21,680 nucleotides of DNA from JAAFIP01 sp043747295 (GTDB lineage: Bacteria; Pseudomonadota; Gammaproteobacteria; Burkholderiales; Burkholderiaceae_C). How positions within the stretch are numbered: the stretch's first letter is position 1; each line of letters begins with the position of its first letter. The stretch is from NCBI GenBank assembly GCA_043747295.1, contig JAYTPK010000051.1, positions 1-21,680 on the forward strand, given 5' to 3'. Below are positions 20,902 through 21,680 of this stretch, one piece after another. The notes beneath the pieces were generated by a model. That model did no database searches. It had not been told where the DNA came from and saw only the letters and a list, made by a program, of their open reading frames with translations. The position numbers and the translations under genes were made by a program.

Positions 20902-21680
20902 TTACTTTTTTATGGCCGACCAGGCAGCGTAGTCCTTAGGGTACATAGCCTTGTAGCGCTCTAAGTGAAACATGGCGATATCGTCAAAATGCAGCATTGT
21001 GGCCGACTCTATCAAAGGCTCGATCACCCGAGGCTCTGGCGAGAAGTGCACCAACTTCAGCGCCAGCTCCAAGACATGCGGTGCGGTTTGCGGTGTGACT
21101 GGCGTGGTCACCAGCTCGGCAAACTGCGCATGTTTTTTAAACACCACACTGCGCTTGGCTGCACCCATTACATCATCGCGGTACAGCGCGCTACGGTCTT
21201 CCTCGCTTAGGTAAATTTGGCTTACCCGGTGGTAGTCAAACGCTAAATAGGCAGTTATGCACAGCAAGGCTACCGCTATAACTTTAATAGCTATTGGAGC
21301 AATAAATACTTGGACTACAGCACTATTTTGTTCCTTTTTTGGCCTTTGCAGCATTCCTACGCATATTCCAAGCGTCATAAGGAAGGGGCCATACCACAGT
21401 GGGTATTCCACCATGCTGTGCACCCCAATCAGCATCAGTATGCCCCACGCCAGCTGGCGCGTAGGATCAGTCTCGCGCCAAGGCGCGCTGCGCACCACCC
21501 ACCACAGCACCGCACCACAAAAAAGCACAGCAAACGGCACACCCAGCTCCACCGTCAAGTGCAGCGGCAAGTTGTGAGCGTTATCTAGCAGCTCAATAAA
21601 CCGCACATCAAAATGCGTACTGTAGTGCGCATAAGCCAGCTCACGCCAGCCCCAACCAAACCACGGCTTCATAGCAATCA
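20902..21680 (-). CDS. PglL/Wzy-type O-oligosaccharyltransferase or O-antigen ligase, C-terminal part
   Basis: Membrane glycosyl-transfer protein whose 5' part lies beyond the window edge; the frame stays open to the edge, so the Met at 21672 is probably internal. The visible part starts with the periplasmic-loop motif GWGWRELAYAHYSTHFDVRF and LLDNAHNLPLHLTVELGVP, typical of PglL/Wzy_C-type ligases, which contains the conserved His of these enzymes. Three or four membrane helices follow, including AVVQVFIAPIAIKVIAVALL, then a soluble helical C-terminal domain of about 110 residues (Wzy_C_2-like). Such enzymes transfer lipid-linked glycans to pilin, other proteins or lipid A. One helix is encoded by a copy of the 49-nt repeat. 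A TfpZ-type gene 12 kb away makes pilin glycosylation a possibility, not more. Confidence 0.82.
   Translation of the reverse strand, partial: IAMKPWFGWGWRELAYAHYSTHFDVRFIELLDNAHNLPLHLTVELGVPFAVLFCGAVLWWVVRSAPWRETDPTRQLAWGILMLIGVHSMVEYPLWYGPFLMTLGICVGMLQRPKKEQNSAVVQVFIAPIAIKVIAVALLCITAYLAFDYHRVSQIYLSEEDRSALYRDDVMGAAKRSVVFKKHAQFAELVTTPVTPQTAPHVLELALKLVHFSPEPRVIEPLIESATMLHFDDIAMFHLERYKAMYPKDYAAWSAIKK
21275..21323 (+). repeat. Dispersed 49-nt repeat, copy 4 (inside ligase membrane-helix codons)
   Basis: Starts GCTATAACTTTAATAGCT, then GAGCAATAAATACTTGGACT and ACAG. On the minus strand, in gene frame, it encodes VVQVFIAPIAIKVIA, similar to the peptide IVQVSITQVAINLIA encoded by copy 2 in the M48 protease. 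Confidence 0.82.

Overview
The window looks like chromosomal DNA of a betaproteobacterium, most likely Burkholderiales/Comamonadaceae. This is inferred from the gene families seen: a TctE-type kinase, DUF3717-DUF1289, a TfpZ-type pilin accessory protein, a NodT/RND pump under a CecR-type TetR regulator, MipA beside a QseBC-like pair, and a PglL/Wzy-type ligase. I saw no tRNA, rRNA, CRISPR array, transposase or phage structural gene. Genes are tightly packed and change strand often.

Layout. 1-2912: the 3' part of a sensor kinase, a beta-class-like GST, a YchJ-family protein and a DUF3717-DUF1289 protein. 2955-6134: a manganese-homeostasis block. An Alx-type TerC gene (minus) and a YjbE-type TerC gene (plus) diverge from a 613-base gap. 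Each has its own yybP-ykoY (Mn2+) riboswitch, and the plus-strand gene is followed by a small unknown gene and a YvlD-like membrane protein. 6167-10315: a BepA-like M48 protease, a TfpZ-type membrane protein, moaC, and a zinc-ribbon metallopeptidase coupled to moaC by an ATGA overlap. 10541-10870: a small exported EF-hand protein with a strong terminator. 10946-17491: a complete efflux operon read tetR, outer-membrane factor, membrane-fusion protein, RND permease, with a 14+14 bp palindromic operator at the tetR start. 17648-20804: mipA/ompV diverging from a QseBC/PmrAB-like two-component system, with a PmrA-type box between them. 20806-20867: a REPIN-like double hairpin. 20902-21680: the C-terminal part of a PglL/Wzy-type O-oligosaccharyltransferase or O-antigen ligase.

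The most interesting signals are non-coding. (1) The two divergent Mn2+ riboswitches have different expression platforms, and the pairings that could sequester each Shine-Dalgarno can be read directly. (2) A 49-nt dispersed repeat occurs four times. One copy supplies the signal peptide of the M48 protease, one a transmembrane helix of the ligase, and one the start codon of the YchJ-family gene. (3) The PmrA-type box and the tetR palindrome give concrete regulatory predictions.
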